Assembly: GCA_039583875.1 (NCBI GenBank)
Contig: CM077159.1
Span: forward strand, 102,633,287 to 102,697,286
DNA length: 64,000 bases
From: Platanthera guangdongensis
Taxonomy: Eukaryota > Streptophyta > Magnoliopsida > Asparagales > Orchidaceae
Reading direction: 5' to 3'
Under the pieces are notes generated by a model, which had not been told where the DNA came from, searched no databases, and saw only the letters and a program-made list of their open reading frames with translations. This document shows, piece after piece, positions 29,378 to 42,321 of the stretch (positions within the stretch are counted from its first letter, which is position 1; each line of letters begins with the position of its first letter). The position numbers were made by a program, and so were the translations under genes.

Positions 29378-31845
29378 TGTAACACCTCCCCTGTAATGAC
29401 CGTATAATATGGGTCCAGCCGGGGCCCCACAACATATAGACGCCACAGCTTCAGTATTATAAAATGATATAGCTACCCAAACTCAAAACTAAAAACACAT
29501 CACAGCGGAAACAACCAAAGAGACTAGAAGTTATCCACGCCTATAAGAGTAACAAAATGGCCTTAAGGCCTTACAACAAGAGTAAATCCAACTCAAATAA
29601 TACATTAGTCCTGAAAGTGCATAAGCACACCTAGTCTACCTCGACATGCAAGCCGGTCACCAAGGGCATCAAAACATACAATGTCATAAACGTAAAGCTA
29701 CATTAAAAGATAACACTTCATGAGGCTTAGGCCTTTCTGGCCGGTGAGCTAGCTCCTTCTTGCGATCCTTGTCCTGTAAAAATTATTAGTAACGTGGGTC
29801 AGCAAAGGCTGACCTCAAACTGTGTAACAAACACATCTCCTCCCGGCCGCCCCTAACGGACCCCGAGGTACTCCTCCAACCTGCAAGTTAGCACTTCGTA
29901 TGCAATATTCATAAGCAAGAAAAGCAACTAAAGAAACAGGCTTGGATGTCTCAAACATCATACATGTTTTCTACTGTTGAGCATATAATATTAGAGCCTA
30001 CTATGCAACATGAATGCAACACCCGGGTTTCACCCAAGGCACCCTATAGCGTATGCATCTAGCACAATATCACATCAATTGGGTACTCATCGTTTCCCCA
30101 TTGGCATAAAGCCGCAAACAAAAAGGGAAACACAATTCCCCCAACGGCACACAAGCCGCCACATGGAACTCTTGCTCAGGCCCCACCCGCTCAAGGTCTT
30201 AGACCCGGGCTTGCCTGCAAGCTCTGATGCCTCATGTCAGGATTCCTACAAACACAACTGACCGATTCTAAGAAGCCTTGCTGGACCCCACCCGCTCATG
30301 GCCTCATTGCCCGGGCTTGCCCCCATGCTTGGCATTCTCGTCAGTCTCACAGAAGGGGACTAGTCTCGCCGGAACACTCTCCACACATGACGTGTACATC
30401 ACGGGATAGCCATCCGACCACGGAGACATAGCCAGGCCTTGACACATCACAATCCAAGACAATTCCACCCTAGTCCCTCATTTGTACTGCAGCGTTCCCG
30501 CGCACCAAGGAAACCATCTACCACTCATGCGGAGCTAACCTTGTCCACCAAGGAAACCATCTATCTCCATTGAGGAGCTAACCTTGTCCGGTTCCGACTA
30601 CACGTACTTACTCAAGAAAAAAGGGAAAACATCACCACATCACATACGACATCTTGCCGCAACAGATCTCTACGAATCCTTAAAGCTCGTATGCAACATC
30701 ACCGAGTCAGACTAACGGTCGCGACTACGGCTTCACATACCATGCCTAATCCACTAACGGAGCAGATCTCTAATGCAAAAACATGCCGGGGACGGACTCA
30801 ATCGACTCGGAGGTTACTCTTGAACCTTGGCGACCCAAACCCCTCTCATTTGAGTGTTTGGTTCCCAAAAACTAGAAAAGAAAAGATGCTAAAATATGCA
30901 TCCTAAAACCGAGAGGAGAAGTGTCGTTACATTCCGACTCCTCTTCCTGGCCATGGAAAAATAGCCGGATGAAAACCTTCGCAATGATCTAGCCTCCACG
31001 GATACGGACTCGGCTCGTGATTTGGAGCACCGAAGCCTCTCCAACAGCCGGATCTCTACTTCACCTTCTTCCTTGCTCTCCCTTCTCTCTAGAACTTAGA
31101 AAGAGAACCACTCAAATGAAAATGAGGGTTTATAAGGGTCCAATCCCGTGTATATCCCATTAGGAACAACCCCCAGCTGTTGGATCCCAAATTAAAGAAA
31201 CAAACGGCCTTGATTCGGGCCTGAAAAGTTAAAACTGGGCCGAACGCGGCCTGCGACACGCCCGTGTCCCCCATTCGCCGTCAAAATCGACGTGCCTGGA
31301 ACAGCACACGGGCATCCGACACACCCGTATTCCAACTGACACGGCCGTGTGGTCGGCCGTGTGCCTCCATCGACACAACCCCAAAAATAACCCGAGACTC
31401 ACACGGGTACTGGACACGCCCGTGTCCTTGCCCGTGTCTAACTCAACACGCCTAGGCTCTAGGCCGTGTTCACTGTCTCGACACTTCGTCGAGCGAAGTT
31501 CGTCGACTGCCTGACATGGCCTTGGACACGCCCGTGTCCTAGGCCGTGTGCCTTGTCTCGACACATCGTTGAGCGAAATTCATCGACTCCCCAGGCCGAT
31601 CGTCGACACGGGCCCGACACGCCCTGAGACACGCCCGTGTCTCAGGCCATGTTCTCTGCTCGACGATCGTCGACTCCAAAATCGTCGACCTCTCGACCAA
31701 AACGTCGACTGGATCCTGACACGCCCTGGGACACGCCCGTGTCCCAGGCCGTGTGCCCTATGCAGAAACCAATTTTCCTTCTCAGCTAAGACCCAAACTT
31801 GGCCAGAAACGCTGGTCGTCACTCTACAAATTTTGGGGTGTTACA
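29378..31845 (-). repeat. Tekay chromovirus B LTR, left copy (3' LTR)
   Basis: About 2.47 kb, bounded by TGTAACACC and GGTGTTACA, partner of 36601-39089. A TTATAAAC promoter-like box lies near 31128-31137 (minus). Contents: the GGTCC(A/G)GCCGGGGCCCC block near 29405-29425, ~45 bp tandem units (CACCAAGGAAACCATCTACC...GAGCTAACCTTGTC) near 30507-30600, and the hairpin array at 31246-31765. A third copy is solo LTR K at 58774-61387. Confidence 0.93.
31246..31765. repeat. hairpin array in B LTR (GACACGCCCGTGTC cores)
   Basis: The same hairpin type as in F, here seen on the opposite strand. Examples: CCTGGGACACGCCCGTGTCC and CTGAGACACGCCCGTGTCTC, with outer arms ending in GGCCGTGT. Between them lie GTCGAC and ATCGTCGA palindromes. 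Equivalent arrays lie at 38466-39000 and 60666-61322. Confidence 0.85.
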
Positions 31846-31860
31846 ACTCTCTCCCCCTGA
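31846..31860 (-). other. polypurine tract of gypsy B
   Basis: Minus strand TCAGGGGGAGAGAGT immediately before the LTR start TGTAACACC. Confidence 0.88.
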
Positions 31861-31918
31861 AAAGAATTTCGTCCCGAAATTACAAAGCAAAAGGGAACAA
31901 AACTTAAATGGTACCTGA

Positions 31919-32386
31919 TTTGAAGAGCTATGGATACTCTTCTAGCATGGCTTGTTCTCGCTCCCAAGAGTGCTCCTCACGACCCCAGTTGTCCCATCGG
32001 ACTTTCACGAGTTTAACCTCTTTATTCCGCAACTGCCGAGTCTCCGAATCCTCTATAGCAATTGGACGGACTCGCGTCCTCAAGTCTTCCTCTATCGGCA
32101 CCGATGCCGGCTCGATCACCACACTAGCCTCCACCAAGGCTTTTCTCAAGACGGAGACATGGAAGACGTCGTGCAATCCACTCAGCACCGCGGACAATGC
32201 CAACCGATAGGCTGCTTCTCCCACCCGTTCAACAACTTCAAAAGGCCCCAAAAACCTTGGACTCAACTTCTTGAGTCGGCGAATCCGTGAGATGCCTTTG
32301 AACGGCTTGATCTTCAAATAGACCCAATCACCTACCACAAACTCCAAATTCCTATGACGAGCATTAAAGTATTTTGCTTGCCGGTC
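31919..32386 (-). pseudogene. gypsy B integrase C-terminus and chromodomain-like tail
   Basis: In frame with the long pol frame after one TAA (Q in the family). It reads FVVGDWVYLKIKPFKGISRI, KLSPRFLGPFEVVERVGEAA, LHDVFHVSVLRKALV (the GPF/GPY module), then VKLVKVRWDNWGREEHSWER, AMLEEYP, a chromodomain-like tail typical of Tekay/Del chromoviruses that guides integration to chromatin. It ends just before the PPT. Confidence 0.85.
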
Positions 32387-35311
32387 TTACGCCACCTTCA
32401 TACGCTCTTGAATGGTTAGTACCAACTCACAAGCGTCAACTACAACCTCCTTTCCCAAAATTTTGGTGTCTCCCGCCTCTGTCCAAGACATCGGTGTTCG
32501 ACACCGTCTCCCATACAAAGCTTCGTATGGCACAATTTTTATACTTGCTTGATAACTGTTATTGTACACGAATTCCACCATGAAGAGGTGATCCTCCCAC
32601 TTCTTGTCGAAGTCAAGAATGCACATTCTCAGCATATACTTCATAGTACGGTTCGTTCTTTTGGTTTGCCCGTCAGTTTGAGGATGGAACGCCGTACTGA
32701 ACTTTAGCTTCGTGCCCAAACTATTCTGAACCAATCTCCAGTCCTTGGACGTAAACCGTCCATCTCGATCGCTGACTATGCTCTTAGGAATCCCATGCAG
32801 TCGCACAATGTTGCGAACATACAACTCCACCAGCTTCTCCATGTTGTCCTCCTTCCGATTTGGGATGAAGTGGGTCACCTTGGTTAAGCGATCCACGATC
32901 ACCCAAATAACATCATTATCCTGCTGCGATCTAGGCAAACCATGTACAAAATCCATGAAGATGTCATCAAATTTCCACTCAAGGATTGGAAGGGGCTTCA
33001 GGAACCCGCCTGACTTCTGACATTCGGCCTTCACCAAGGCGCAAGTTTGGCAACAATTCACATACAAAGCTACGTCCCGATTCAGCCCCGGCCACCAAAA
33101 TGATTTCTTCATATCCAAGTACATCTTTGTACTGCCCGGGTGAATGGAGTACTTTGTGAAGTGAGCCTCAAACATAAACTCCTCACGGAGTTTCCCGAAC
33201 TGCGGTACACAAACCATTCCGTCCTTCCTCAGAATCCCATCAATCATCTCCCAGGCGTTGCTCTCGCCCTTTTGAGCCTCCAACACATATGGTTGAAACT
33301 CCACATCCAACCGAGTCGCTTCCCGAATGCGATCGGACACGTCGTTCTGTATTTCAATCCAGTTCAACCGAGCCACGCTGGACTCGCCTCTCGCCACACA
33401 TTCCAAACCAAGGGACTCCCATTCCCGAACCAACCGCTCATCATGAGCTTCGATCCAATTCCCTTGCCCCGAGTACTTTCTACTCAAGGCATCCGCCACC
33501 ACATTGGTTTTACCTGGCGTATACTGAATCGCCACCTCGTAGTCTCCAAGAAACTCAACCCACCTGCGTTGTCGCATGTTCAAGTTCTTTTGATCCAAGA
33601 GATATTTCAGACTTTTATGATCAGTGAAGATCTCCACCTTTGCACCATACACATAATGTCGCCATATTTTCAACACAAAAATTACCGCCGCCAACTCCAA
33701 GTCATGGAAGGGGTAATTCCTCTCATGAGGCTTCAGCTGTCTAGACCCAAAAGCTATCACCTTGCCATGTTGCACCAAAACGCAACCCAAACCGCATCCC
33801 GATGCGTCACTGAAGATCTGAAATCCCTCGGTCCCTTGCGGTAGACTTAGGATTGGAGCCATCATCAGTCTCTCCTTCAGTGCCTCAAATGCTTGACTAC
33901 ACTCTTGAGTCCACACAAACTTATGATCTTTACGAGTGAGTGAGGTGAGAGGTAGAGCAATCCACGAAAACTTCTGCACGAATCTCCAATAATACCCGGC
34001 TAGTCCAAGAAAACTTCGGACTTCCGCCACGGTCCTCAAAACTGACCAATCACTGATGGCTTCCACTTTTATTGGATCCACTGCCACCCCATCCCCACTA
34101 ATCACGTGGCCCAAAAATGCCACCTTCGCTAACCAGGACTCGCACTTTGAGAACTTTGCATACAACTGATTCTCCCTCAAGACTTGCAAGACCACTCTCA
34201 AGTGGGTCTCATGCTCCACTTCCGATTTGGAATACACCAAGATGTCATCAATGAAGACAACCACAAAAGAATCCAAGTATTCCCGAAATACTCGATTCAT
34301 AAGGTCCATGAACACAGATGGCGTGTTCATCAGCACGAACGGCATCACCGTAAACTCAAAGTGTCCATACCTTGTACCAAATGCAGTCTTGGGTATGTCC
34401 TCATCCCGAATTCGCAACTGATAATAGCCTGACTTCAAGTCCAATTTTGAGTACACCACCGACCCCACCAACTGGTCGAACAAGTCGTCTATCCGAGGAA
34501 TTAGATACTTGTTCTTAACGGTCAGTTTATTCAGCTCTCGGTAGTCTATGCACAGCCGCATACTACCGTCTTTCTTCTTTACAAACAACACCGGCGCACT
34601 CCACAGCGAAGAACTGGGTCTGATATACCCTTGCTCCAACAGTTCCCGTAACTGTACTTTGAGTTCAGCCAACTCCTTTGGTGCCATCCTAAACGGAGGA
34701 CGTGACACCGGCCTAGCCTCCGGCACTAACTCGATCGAGAAGTCGATCTCCCGCCGAGCAGGCGCTCCAGGGAGTTCATCCGGAAACACATCCTTGAACT
34801 CTGCCACTACGGGCACTTCCTCAATAGACAACTGGGAGAGGCGAACCTCTAATAACGCTACCAGCGCTACACCACCCTGGTTAACCGCCCACATCAATTG
34901 CATGGCCGAAATCAGGGAATATGCCACTCCACAAAGGCCCTCAAATTTGACTTCCACCTGCCCTTTGCTCCTTAGGGTCACTACCTTAGATAGGCAATCA
35001 ATACTGGCGCGCTGCTCTGCAAGCCAGTCCATGCCCAAAATGACATCGAACTCAACCAATGGTAAAACCGCTGCTACCAAAACGAAGTCAACTCCGTCCA
35101 GCTCCCAACAGATGTGCCCTTTGGCCCCGGTGGTCATGGATGACCCATTGGGCATGAGCACTTTCAGCTCCGCGTCCGCCGAGAAAGACACAACACCTAT
35201 TCTCCGGATGAAGCTCTCCGCAAGAAAGGAGTGCGATGCTCCCGTATCGAACAATACCCTAGTGGGGTATCCGAAAACTAATACGAAGCCTACAACATAG
35301 ACATCATACAT
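32387..35311 (-). pseudogene. gypsy B pol: protease, RT, RNase H, integrase
   Basis: A 974-codon frame from ATG at 35311. Aspartic protease: [45 protein letters not shown] and the catalytic FIDDILVYS (near 34250, about residue 350). RNase [39 protein letters not shown] and VADALSRK. Integrase: an H-H-C-C finger (HPGSTKM...CCQTCALVK), D in [13 protein letters not shown] in [10 protein letters not shown]. The third catalytic residue is changed: [15 protein letters not shown] has Lys (32660-32662) where the family has Glu. A TAA then cuts off the C-terminus. So the copy is inactive although mostly open. Confidence 0.92.
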
Positions 35312-35319
35312 AAAAGTCT

Positions 35320-36540
35320 AAAAGTATGAAGCACAAAATTTAAGCTTAAATTTCCTCATACCTGTCAGTACATCGGTTTGGCGGATTGCTTCATGCTGTC
35401 CAAGGTTGTAGGCCCTTGGTTGCACCGGTTGGAACCGAGAAGGGCTTGACTCCGCCATCTTCCCTTTCTCTACGGCACTGGGGCCGGAGCGCACAGTCTG
35501 CTCCTGCCTTGGCTCTTGCTCCGCTCCTCATTGAGGACAAACACGAGCTATGTGCCCCACCTTACCGCAGTTGTAGCACGTCGACGGTCCCCTAGAGTGA
35601 GAACCTCCAGGCATCCACTTGCTCTTCTCACCGGACCTGGAAGTGTGAGGCTTTTTCCTCCACCTACTCCCTTCAGACTTTCCCTGGGATTGGAGAGGCT
35701 TCCCTTCCCCTTGCTTGGGAGTGAAACCCTTACGACTTTCCCTTCATGGAAATGAGGGGTTGCCTCAGATTCTCTCTCAGCCCCTAGTAGAAGAGGTTAT
35801 CCATCTCTACATCATCTGCCATCGTTGTTCCCGCGTAACGACCCAAATGGGTGAACTCCTGCACATACTCGTACACCATCTTGTCTCGCTGCATTAAGTG
35901 CAGAAACTGCCTCTGAAGGGCCAACTGTGTATAAATGGGAATGTACCTCTTTAGAAAAGCATCCCCAAATTCCTCCATCGACGGGGTGCATCTAGGGAAC
36001 TGGCGGCCGCTATGGCTCACCCACCACAACTTGACATCTCCTTCCAACATGAACGCCGCATACCCAGATTTCTATTCTTTTGGCATCTCTGCCGCCCTCA
36101 AAAGCTCTTGAATCTGAACCCACCAATCCTCTGCACCCGTTGGCGTACCAACTCCCTTGAACGATGGGGGATGGAAGCTCAGGAAATACTTCATGTGCCG
36201 GTCTCCATCTCCGACAACCACCCTTTCCGCCAAAGGCTCCACTCGCCTGGCTTCTCCGCCTAGCACGGCCGTCGCCGTGTCCGGTGTAGCAGGGGTTGCT
36301 ACCTGAGCTGCCGCTGCAGCTTAGGCTGCCACCATCGCTTCTGCAAGCATGTGGCAGAAGTCGGCCGGGTTTACACCCGTGCCCAAAAGACCTGGAGCAG
36401 TGGCACTGCTCGCCGAAAGTTCTTCTCTTGCTCTCGATGTACCCGCCTCGTTGCTTGCACTCTTCAAGAAAACAAGAAACAAGGAATCAGTCTCTAATCC
36501 CAAGACTTAAACATAAGCACACTCATGGTCCCGCGTTACT
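35320..36540 (-). pseudogene. gypsy B gag, broken
   Basis: Several frames are needed to read it. N-terminal part (36072-36503): MKYFLSFHPPSFKGVGTPTG, AEDWWVQIQELLRAAEM. Capsid part (35784-36050): DAFLKRYIPIYTQLALQRQF, YVQEFTHLGRYAG, a retrotrans_gag region. Zinc knuckle near 35555-35590: CYNCGKVGHIARVC, intact, soon followed by a stop. The gag start behind G1 (ERQLKRFMSFHPPTF) is clearly related, which ties the F/G LTR family to the same Tekay lineage. Confidence 0.8.
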
Positions 36541-36585
36541 TTTATGTGGATAACTTCTCTACGCACTGACCTTGAATCTAACCTG

Positions 36586-36599
36586 CCTCTGATATCAAA
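36586..36599 (-). other. primer-binding site of gypsy B
   Basis: Minus strand TTGATATCAGAGGC, one base off the Met-tRNA complement (TGGTATCAGAGGC), just inside the 5' LTR that starts at 36601. Confidence 0.8.
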
Positions 36600-36600
36600 T

Positions 36601-39089
36601 TGTAACACCTCCCCTGTAATGACCGTATAATATGGGTCCGGCCGGGGCCCTATAACATACAGACGCCACAGCTTCAGTATTATAAAATGATGCAGCTATC
36701 CAAACTCAAAACTCAAAACACATCACAGCGAAAACAACCAAAGAGACTAGAAGTTATCCACGCCTACAAGAGTAACATAATGACCTTAAGGCCTCACAAC
36801 AAGAGTAAATCCAAACTCAAATAATACATCAGTCTTGAAAGTGCATAAGCACACCTAGTCTACCTCGGCATGCAAGCCGGTCACCAAGGGCATCATAACA
36901 TACAATGTCATAAACATAAAGCTACAGCAAAAGGTAACACTTCATGAGGCTTAGGCCTTTCTGGCCGGCGAGCTAGCGCCTGCTTGCGATCCTTGCCCTG
37001 TAAAAATTATTAGTAACGTGGGTCAGCAAAGGCTGACCTCAAACTGTATAACAAACACATCTCCTCCCGGCCGCCCCTAACGGACCCCGGGGTACTCCTC
37101 CAACCTGCAAGTTAGCACTTCGTATGCAATATTCATAAGCAAGAAAAGCAACTAAAGAAACAGGATTGGATGTCTCAAGCATCATACATGTTCTCTACTG
37201 TTGAACATATAATATTAGGTCCTACTATGCAACATGAATGCAACACCCGAGTTTCACCCAAGGCACCCTATAGCGTATGCATCTAACACAACATCACATC
37301 AATTGAGTACTCGTCGTTTCCCCATTGGCATAAAGCCGCAAACAAAAAGGGAAACACAATTCCCCCCAACGGCACACAAGCCGCCACATGGAACTCTTGC
37401 TTAGGCCCCACCCGCTCAAGGTATTAGACCTGGGCTTGCCTGCAAGCTCTGACGCCTCATGTCAGGATTCCAACAAACACAACTGACCGATTCTAAGAAG
37501 CCTTGCTGGACCCCACCCGCTCATGACCTCATTGCCCGGGCTTGCCCCCATGCTTGGCATTCTCGTCAGTCTCACAGAAGAGGACTGGTCTCGCTGGGAC
37601 ACTCTCCACACATAACGTGTAAATCACGGGATAGCCAGCCGACCACGGAGACACAGCCACGCCTTGGCACATCACAATCCAAGACAATTCCACCCTAGTC
37701 CCTCATTTGTATTGCAGTGTTCCCGCGCCCCAAGGAAACCATCTACCACTCATGCAGAGCTAACCTTGTCCACCAAGGAAACCATCTACCGCCATTGAGG
37801 AGCTAACCTTGTCCGGTTCCGACTACACGTACTTACTCGAGAAAAAGGGGAAAACATCACCACATCACATACGACATCTTGCCGCAACGGATCTCTACGA
37901 ATCCTTAAAGCTCGTATACAACATCACCGAGTCGGACTAACGGTTGCGACTACGGCTTCACACACCATGCCTAATCCACTAACGGAGCGGATCTCTAATG
38001 CCAAAACATGCCGGGGACGGACTCAATCGACCTGGAGGTTCCTCTTGAACCTTGGCGACCCAAACCCCTCTCATTTGAGTGTTTGGTGCCCAAAAACTAG
38101 AAAAAAAAGATGCTAAAACATGCATCCTAAAATCGAGAGGAGAAGTGTCGTTACCTTCCGACTCCTTTTCCTAGCCATGGAAAAATAGCCGGATGAAAAC
38201 CTTCGCAACGATCTAGCCTCCACAGATCCGGACTCGGCTCGCGATTTGGAGCACCGAAGCCTCTCCAACAGTCGGATCTCTACTTCACCTTATTCCTTGC
38301 TCTCTCTTCTCTCTAGAACTTAGAAAGAGAACCACTCAAATGAAAATGAGGGTTTCTAAGGGTCCAATCCCGTGTATATCCCATCAGGAACAACCCCCAG
38401 CCGTTGGATCACAAATTAAAGAAACGAACGGCCTTGATTCGGGCCTGAAAAGCTAAAACTGGGCCGAACACGGCCTGCGAAACGCCCGTGTCCAGGGCCG
38501 TGTCCCCCATTCGCCGTCAAAATCGACGCGCCTGGAACAGCACACGGGCATCTGACATGCCCGTGTTCGACCCGACACGCCCGTGTTCCAACTAACACGA
38601 CCGTGTGGTCAGCCGTGTGCCTCCATCGACACAGCCCCGAAAACAACCCGAGACTCACACGGGTACTGGACACGCCCGTGTACTTGCCCGTATCTAACTC
38701 AACACGCCTGGGCTTCAGGCCGTGTTCACTGTCTCGACACTTCATCGAGCGAAGTTCATCGACTGCCTGACATGACCTTGGACACGCCCGTGTCCTAGGC
38801 CGTGTGCCTTGTCTCGACACATCGTCGAACGAAATTCGTCGACTCCCCGGGCCGATCGTCGACACGGGCTCGACACGCCCTGAGACACGCCCGTGTTCTC
38901 TGCTCGACGATCGTCGACTCCAAAATCATCGACCTCTCGACCAAAACGTCGACTGGAGCCTGACACGCCCTGGGACACACCCGTGTCCCAGGCCATGTGC
39001 CCCATGCAGAAACCAATTTTCCTTCTCAGCTAAGACCCAAACTTGGCCAGAAACGCTGGTCGTCACTCTACAAATTTTGGGGTGTTACA
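36601..39089 (-). repeat. Tekay chromovirus B LTR, right copy (5' LTR)
   Basis: About 2.49 kb, TGTAACACC to GGTGTTACA, closely matching 29378-31845 with scattered substitutions. It includes a GACACGCCCGTGT unit not present in the left copy near 38570-38590. It is followed by CATAC (39090-39094), the second target duplication. Confidence 0.93.
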
Positions 39090-39094
39090 CATAC

Positions 39095-39156
39095 TCTATA
39101 AGACTCCTCAACCAGATGGCTTCCCGAGCAGCCAAGGCCGAAGCATTATACTCTAC
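39095..39156 (-). pseudogene. copia C RNase H fragment at the gypsy B junction
   Basis: Reads EYNASALAAREAIWLRSLIE after a TAG that replaces the Glu of the usual TEAEY motif, and continues at 29372 on the other side of gypsy B. Confidence 0.8.
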
Positions 39157-39775
39157 CTACGTAGTTGAGACGGACACCGAGTCCTTCTTCTTGCTACACC
39201 ATGAGATGCTAGCTGATCCGCAAGTGAAAACATAACCTGAAGTTGACCTTCGATCATCCGAATCACAGCCATAGTCAACATCCGTGTACTCAAGCAAGGC
39301 AAAGTCCGAGTCCCTTTTATAGAGAAGTCCCATGTCAAAAGTTGTCTTGACATACTTAAGAATGTTCTTTGCTGCCACGAGATGAGACTTCCTTGGTTCA
39401 GCCATAAACCGACTTACTCGGCCAGCAGCGTAAGCAATGTCTGGCCTTGTAATCGTTAGGTAGATTAATCTTCCAACAAGAGCTCTGAACACCAAGGGGT
39501 CAGGAAGAATCCTTCCCTCATCTTGTCGAAGCTTCAGCCCATGTTCCAGTGGAGTAGAACAACTCTTTCCTTCGCCCATGCCGAACCGCTTCAAAATGCG
39601 ATCTGCATATCCTCTTTGGCAAATCAGTATACCGCTCTTCCTCCTCTCCACTTCAAGACTGAGAAAGTGATGAAGCTCTCCCAAGTCTTTCATCTCGAAG
39701 CGTATATCAAGCTCAGCCCTGAGCCTTGCTTCTTCCTCCTCTGAATTCCCTATGATGATCATGTCATCCACATAC
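39157..39775 (-). pseudogene. copia C RT C-terminus and RNase H start
   Basis: About 205 codons from the catalytic YVDDMIIIGN box (near 39757-39775) through DLGELHHFLSLEVERRKSGI, RALVGRLIYLTITRPDIAYA and the RNase H opening YTDVDYGCDSDDRRSTSGYV. It ends DSVSVSTT at a TAG. It is the continuation of the frame at 39856-41817 after a nonsense change (EYL-stop-FCGYLAS). Confidence 0.88.
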
Positions 39776-39855
39776 AGCAGAACTAAGACTTGAAGCTCCC
39801 CCTTTTTCTTGACAAATAAGCTAGAATCTGAGTTGGACGCAAGATAACCGCAGAA

Positions 39856-41817
39856 TTATAAATACTCTGCTATCTTCCCATACCAAGCTCTAGGATCTTG
39901 CTTCAACCCATAGAGAGCCTTCCTGAGTTTACAGACATAGTCCGAATGATCTTCAGAGACAAATCCAAGTGGCTGATCCATGAAGATGTCTTTGTCAATT
40001 TCTCCGTAAAGAAAAGCATTCTTCACATCAAGCTGCCACATCCTCCATCCCTTGCTAGCAGCCAAGGCGATCACCACTCTAACTGAAGTCATCTTTGTAA
40101 CCGGACTAAACGTCTCCTCATAGTCTTCTCGATACTGCTGTGAGAATCCTCGAGCGACTAGGCGAGCTTTGTATCTATCAATGCTCCCATCAGCCTTCTT
40201 CTTTAACTTAAACACCCACTTGCAAGTCACTAGAGTAATGCCATCAACCTTGGGAACAAGATGCCAGGTTTCATTCTTCTTGAGAGCAGCAATCTCATCA
40301 TTCATGACATCTTCCCATTCCTTGACTCCAGTGGCCTCATTGAAGTTTGCAGGCTCTCGCTCATCCAGAGGACCTGCAAAGAAGCAGGAGACAAAGCTCA
40401 CTGCATTCCCATCACAGTAAAGAGTCGGTGGCTTAATAACCCTCTTTGATCTTCGAAGGGTCTGTTCCTTGCTTACTACCTCCGTTGCTTCTTCAGGATC
40501 AACTCCTACTTTGGGCAAGCTTTGAGCAGTGCTCCCCCTGCTTCCTGAGCCAGAAGGCTCAGCCTCAGAGTTTGAAGCAACATGAGCTGCTGGTGAAACA
40601 ACAAGCTTCTCTTCCAGGCCTTCAGCAGCCACCATCGGATCTTCATCAACCTTGCTTTCGGTTAGCTCAACCGAGCCACCTCCATACAATGTCAGCTCGT
40701 CAAAGACAACATCTCTTGACACAACGAACTTCTTCGTCGCAGGATCCATGCATTTCCATCCCTTCTTCCGCTCATCGTAGCCAACAAAGACAGGCTTCCT
40801 TGCCTTTGCATCCAGCTTAGTCCGTGAAACATCCGGGACATGCACATAGCAAGTTGAACCAAACACTCGAAGGTGTCCCACACTAGGCTTCTCCTTTAGC
40901 AAAAACTCAATAGGACTCTTCATGTTGATCGGGCTGAGCGGCATCCGGTTGATGACATAAGAAGTACAAGACATCCCCTCTGCCCAAAAGGACCTTGGGA
41001 TGTCTTTCGCATGAAGCCAACATTTGCAAGTCTCCGTCAGATGACAAATCTTCCGCTCCGCTACTCCATTTTGTTGTGGAGTGTGTGCACAAGTGAGCTC
41101 TCTCTGAATTCCGTGCTTCCTGCAGAAGTTAGAAAACTCGGAGGAAACAAACTCACCCCCGTTATCTATTCTAAGCTTCTTGATCCGCAAGCCAAGCCAG
41201 CCCTCCACTAGCTCCTTGAACTCCACAAACAACCGGAAGGCTTCAGTATTCTCCTTCAAGAAATAAACCCAAGTATATCTTGAGTAGTCATCAATCAGGA
41301 TAAGCATGTATTTACTTCCACCAAGGCTGGCAGTGACAGTTGGTCCCATCAAGTCGCCATGAATGCACTCCAATGGTTGCTTGCTCCTTGTTTGTGATTT
41401 ATCAAACGGAATGCGGTATGCCTTACCGTATTGACACCCCAGGCAAACATGCCCGTCACCAAAGGAGGACAACTTAGGCAAGCCATTCACCAAACTTCTA
41501 CTAGCCATAGCTTTCAGCTTGTCCATTCCTACATACCCCAGCCTCTCATGCCAGATAGCAGCGCTATCGTTGGCCCTCATATGATCAACATAAGCATTAG
41601 TTGCAAGAACAAATAAGTTCTTAACTCTCCTTCCTACATGAGCAACATCAGCCTTAACCTCTGATACGTTGCGAAGGAACCTCACGTCTGTTGGCCCAAA
41701 CAGAATGTGATAACCAACATCTACTGCATTGGTCACAGAGAAGAGGTTCTTCTTCATGCCCAGTATGTGATACACGCTCCTTAATGTGAGTGACCCCTGA
41801 TCACTACCCAAAGACAC
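39856..41817 (-). pseudogene. copia C pre-integrase, integrase and RT N-terminus
   Basis: A 653-codon frame. GAG-pre-integrase with the zinc finger WHERLGYVGMDKLK...CLGCQYGKAYR; the second His of the finger is Tyr. Integrase core complete: D in IHGDLMGP, D in RIDNGGEF, E in NGVAERKI. A linker contains one EPSGSGSRGST copy, the motif amplified in element D, and RRSKRVIKPP. RT starts WEDVMNDEIAALKKNETWHL, KWVFKLKKKADGSIDRYKAR, DVKNAFLYGEI, ALYGLKQDPRAWY. It ends at a TAA just before the YVDD part. It is the best local reference for reading element D. Confidence 0.92.
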
Positions 41818-41904
41818 AACCCCCTCTTTCTCTACTGCATAAACAGTTTTATCAGCAGTTATGATAGCTTCGTTACCTTAGTACGCTTGCAAGGAAGAGA
41901 GCTT

Positions 41905-42135
41905 CTACTTGTCTCCGGTGAGGTGATGACCACACCCGGAGTCCACGATCCATTCGCCATTGAAGTCCTCAGCAGACAAGGCACAGACACAAGTGCCCAT
42001 CATGAAGGCTACACCCCATTCTGCTTCCTCACCCTTAGAGCAAGCTTCCTCCTTACATGCAACATGCCCAGGCTGCAGCTTGACCTTGCAGTCCCGCTTG
42101 AAGTGCCCTCGCTGATGACACCTGTAGCACTTCAA
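41905..42135 (-). pseudogene. copia C zinc knuckle and protease
   Basis: Reads CYRCHQRGHFKRDCKVKL (CCHC knuckle), a variable linker, then EWIVDSGCGHHLTGD, the copia aspartic protease site with DSG intact. A TAA follows directly, and pol resumes downstream (IITADKTVYAVEKEGVVSLG). Confidence 0.88.
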
Positions 42136-42321
42136 GTTCTTCTTCTAGTCCTTCTTCGGAGCAGCACTCCTCTCTAGCTGGTAAGAAGTTGAAGGCTCAT
42201 TCTCAGCAGCGACTTGCTTCTTCTTCTTCCATTCCCATCCCTTCTTCTTCTTGTTTGTGAACAGCGCTTCACTACCACCTTCAGAGACAGTCACTCCTGC
42301 CATCTGCCTTGCCAAACTTTC

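Noticed and set aside
33140..35300. Plus-strand frames of 230-250 codons opposite gypsy B pol
   Set aside because: Shadow frames of a well-identified minus-strand polyprotein.
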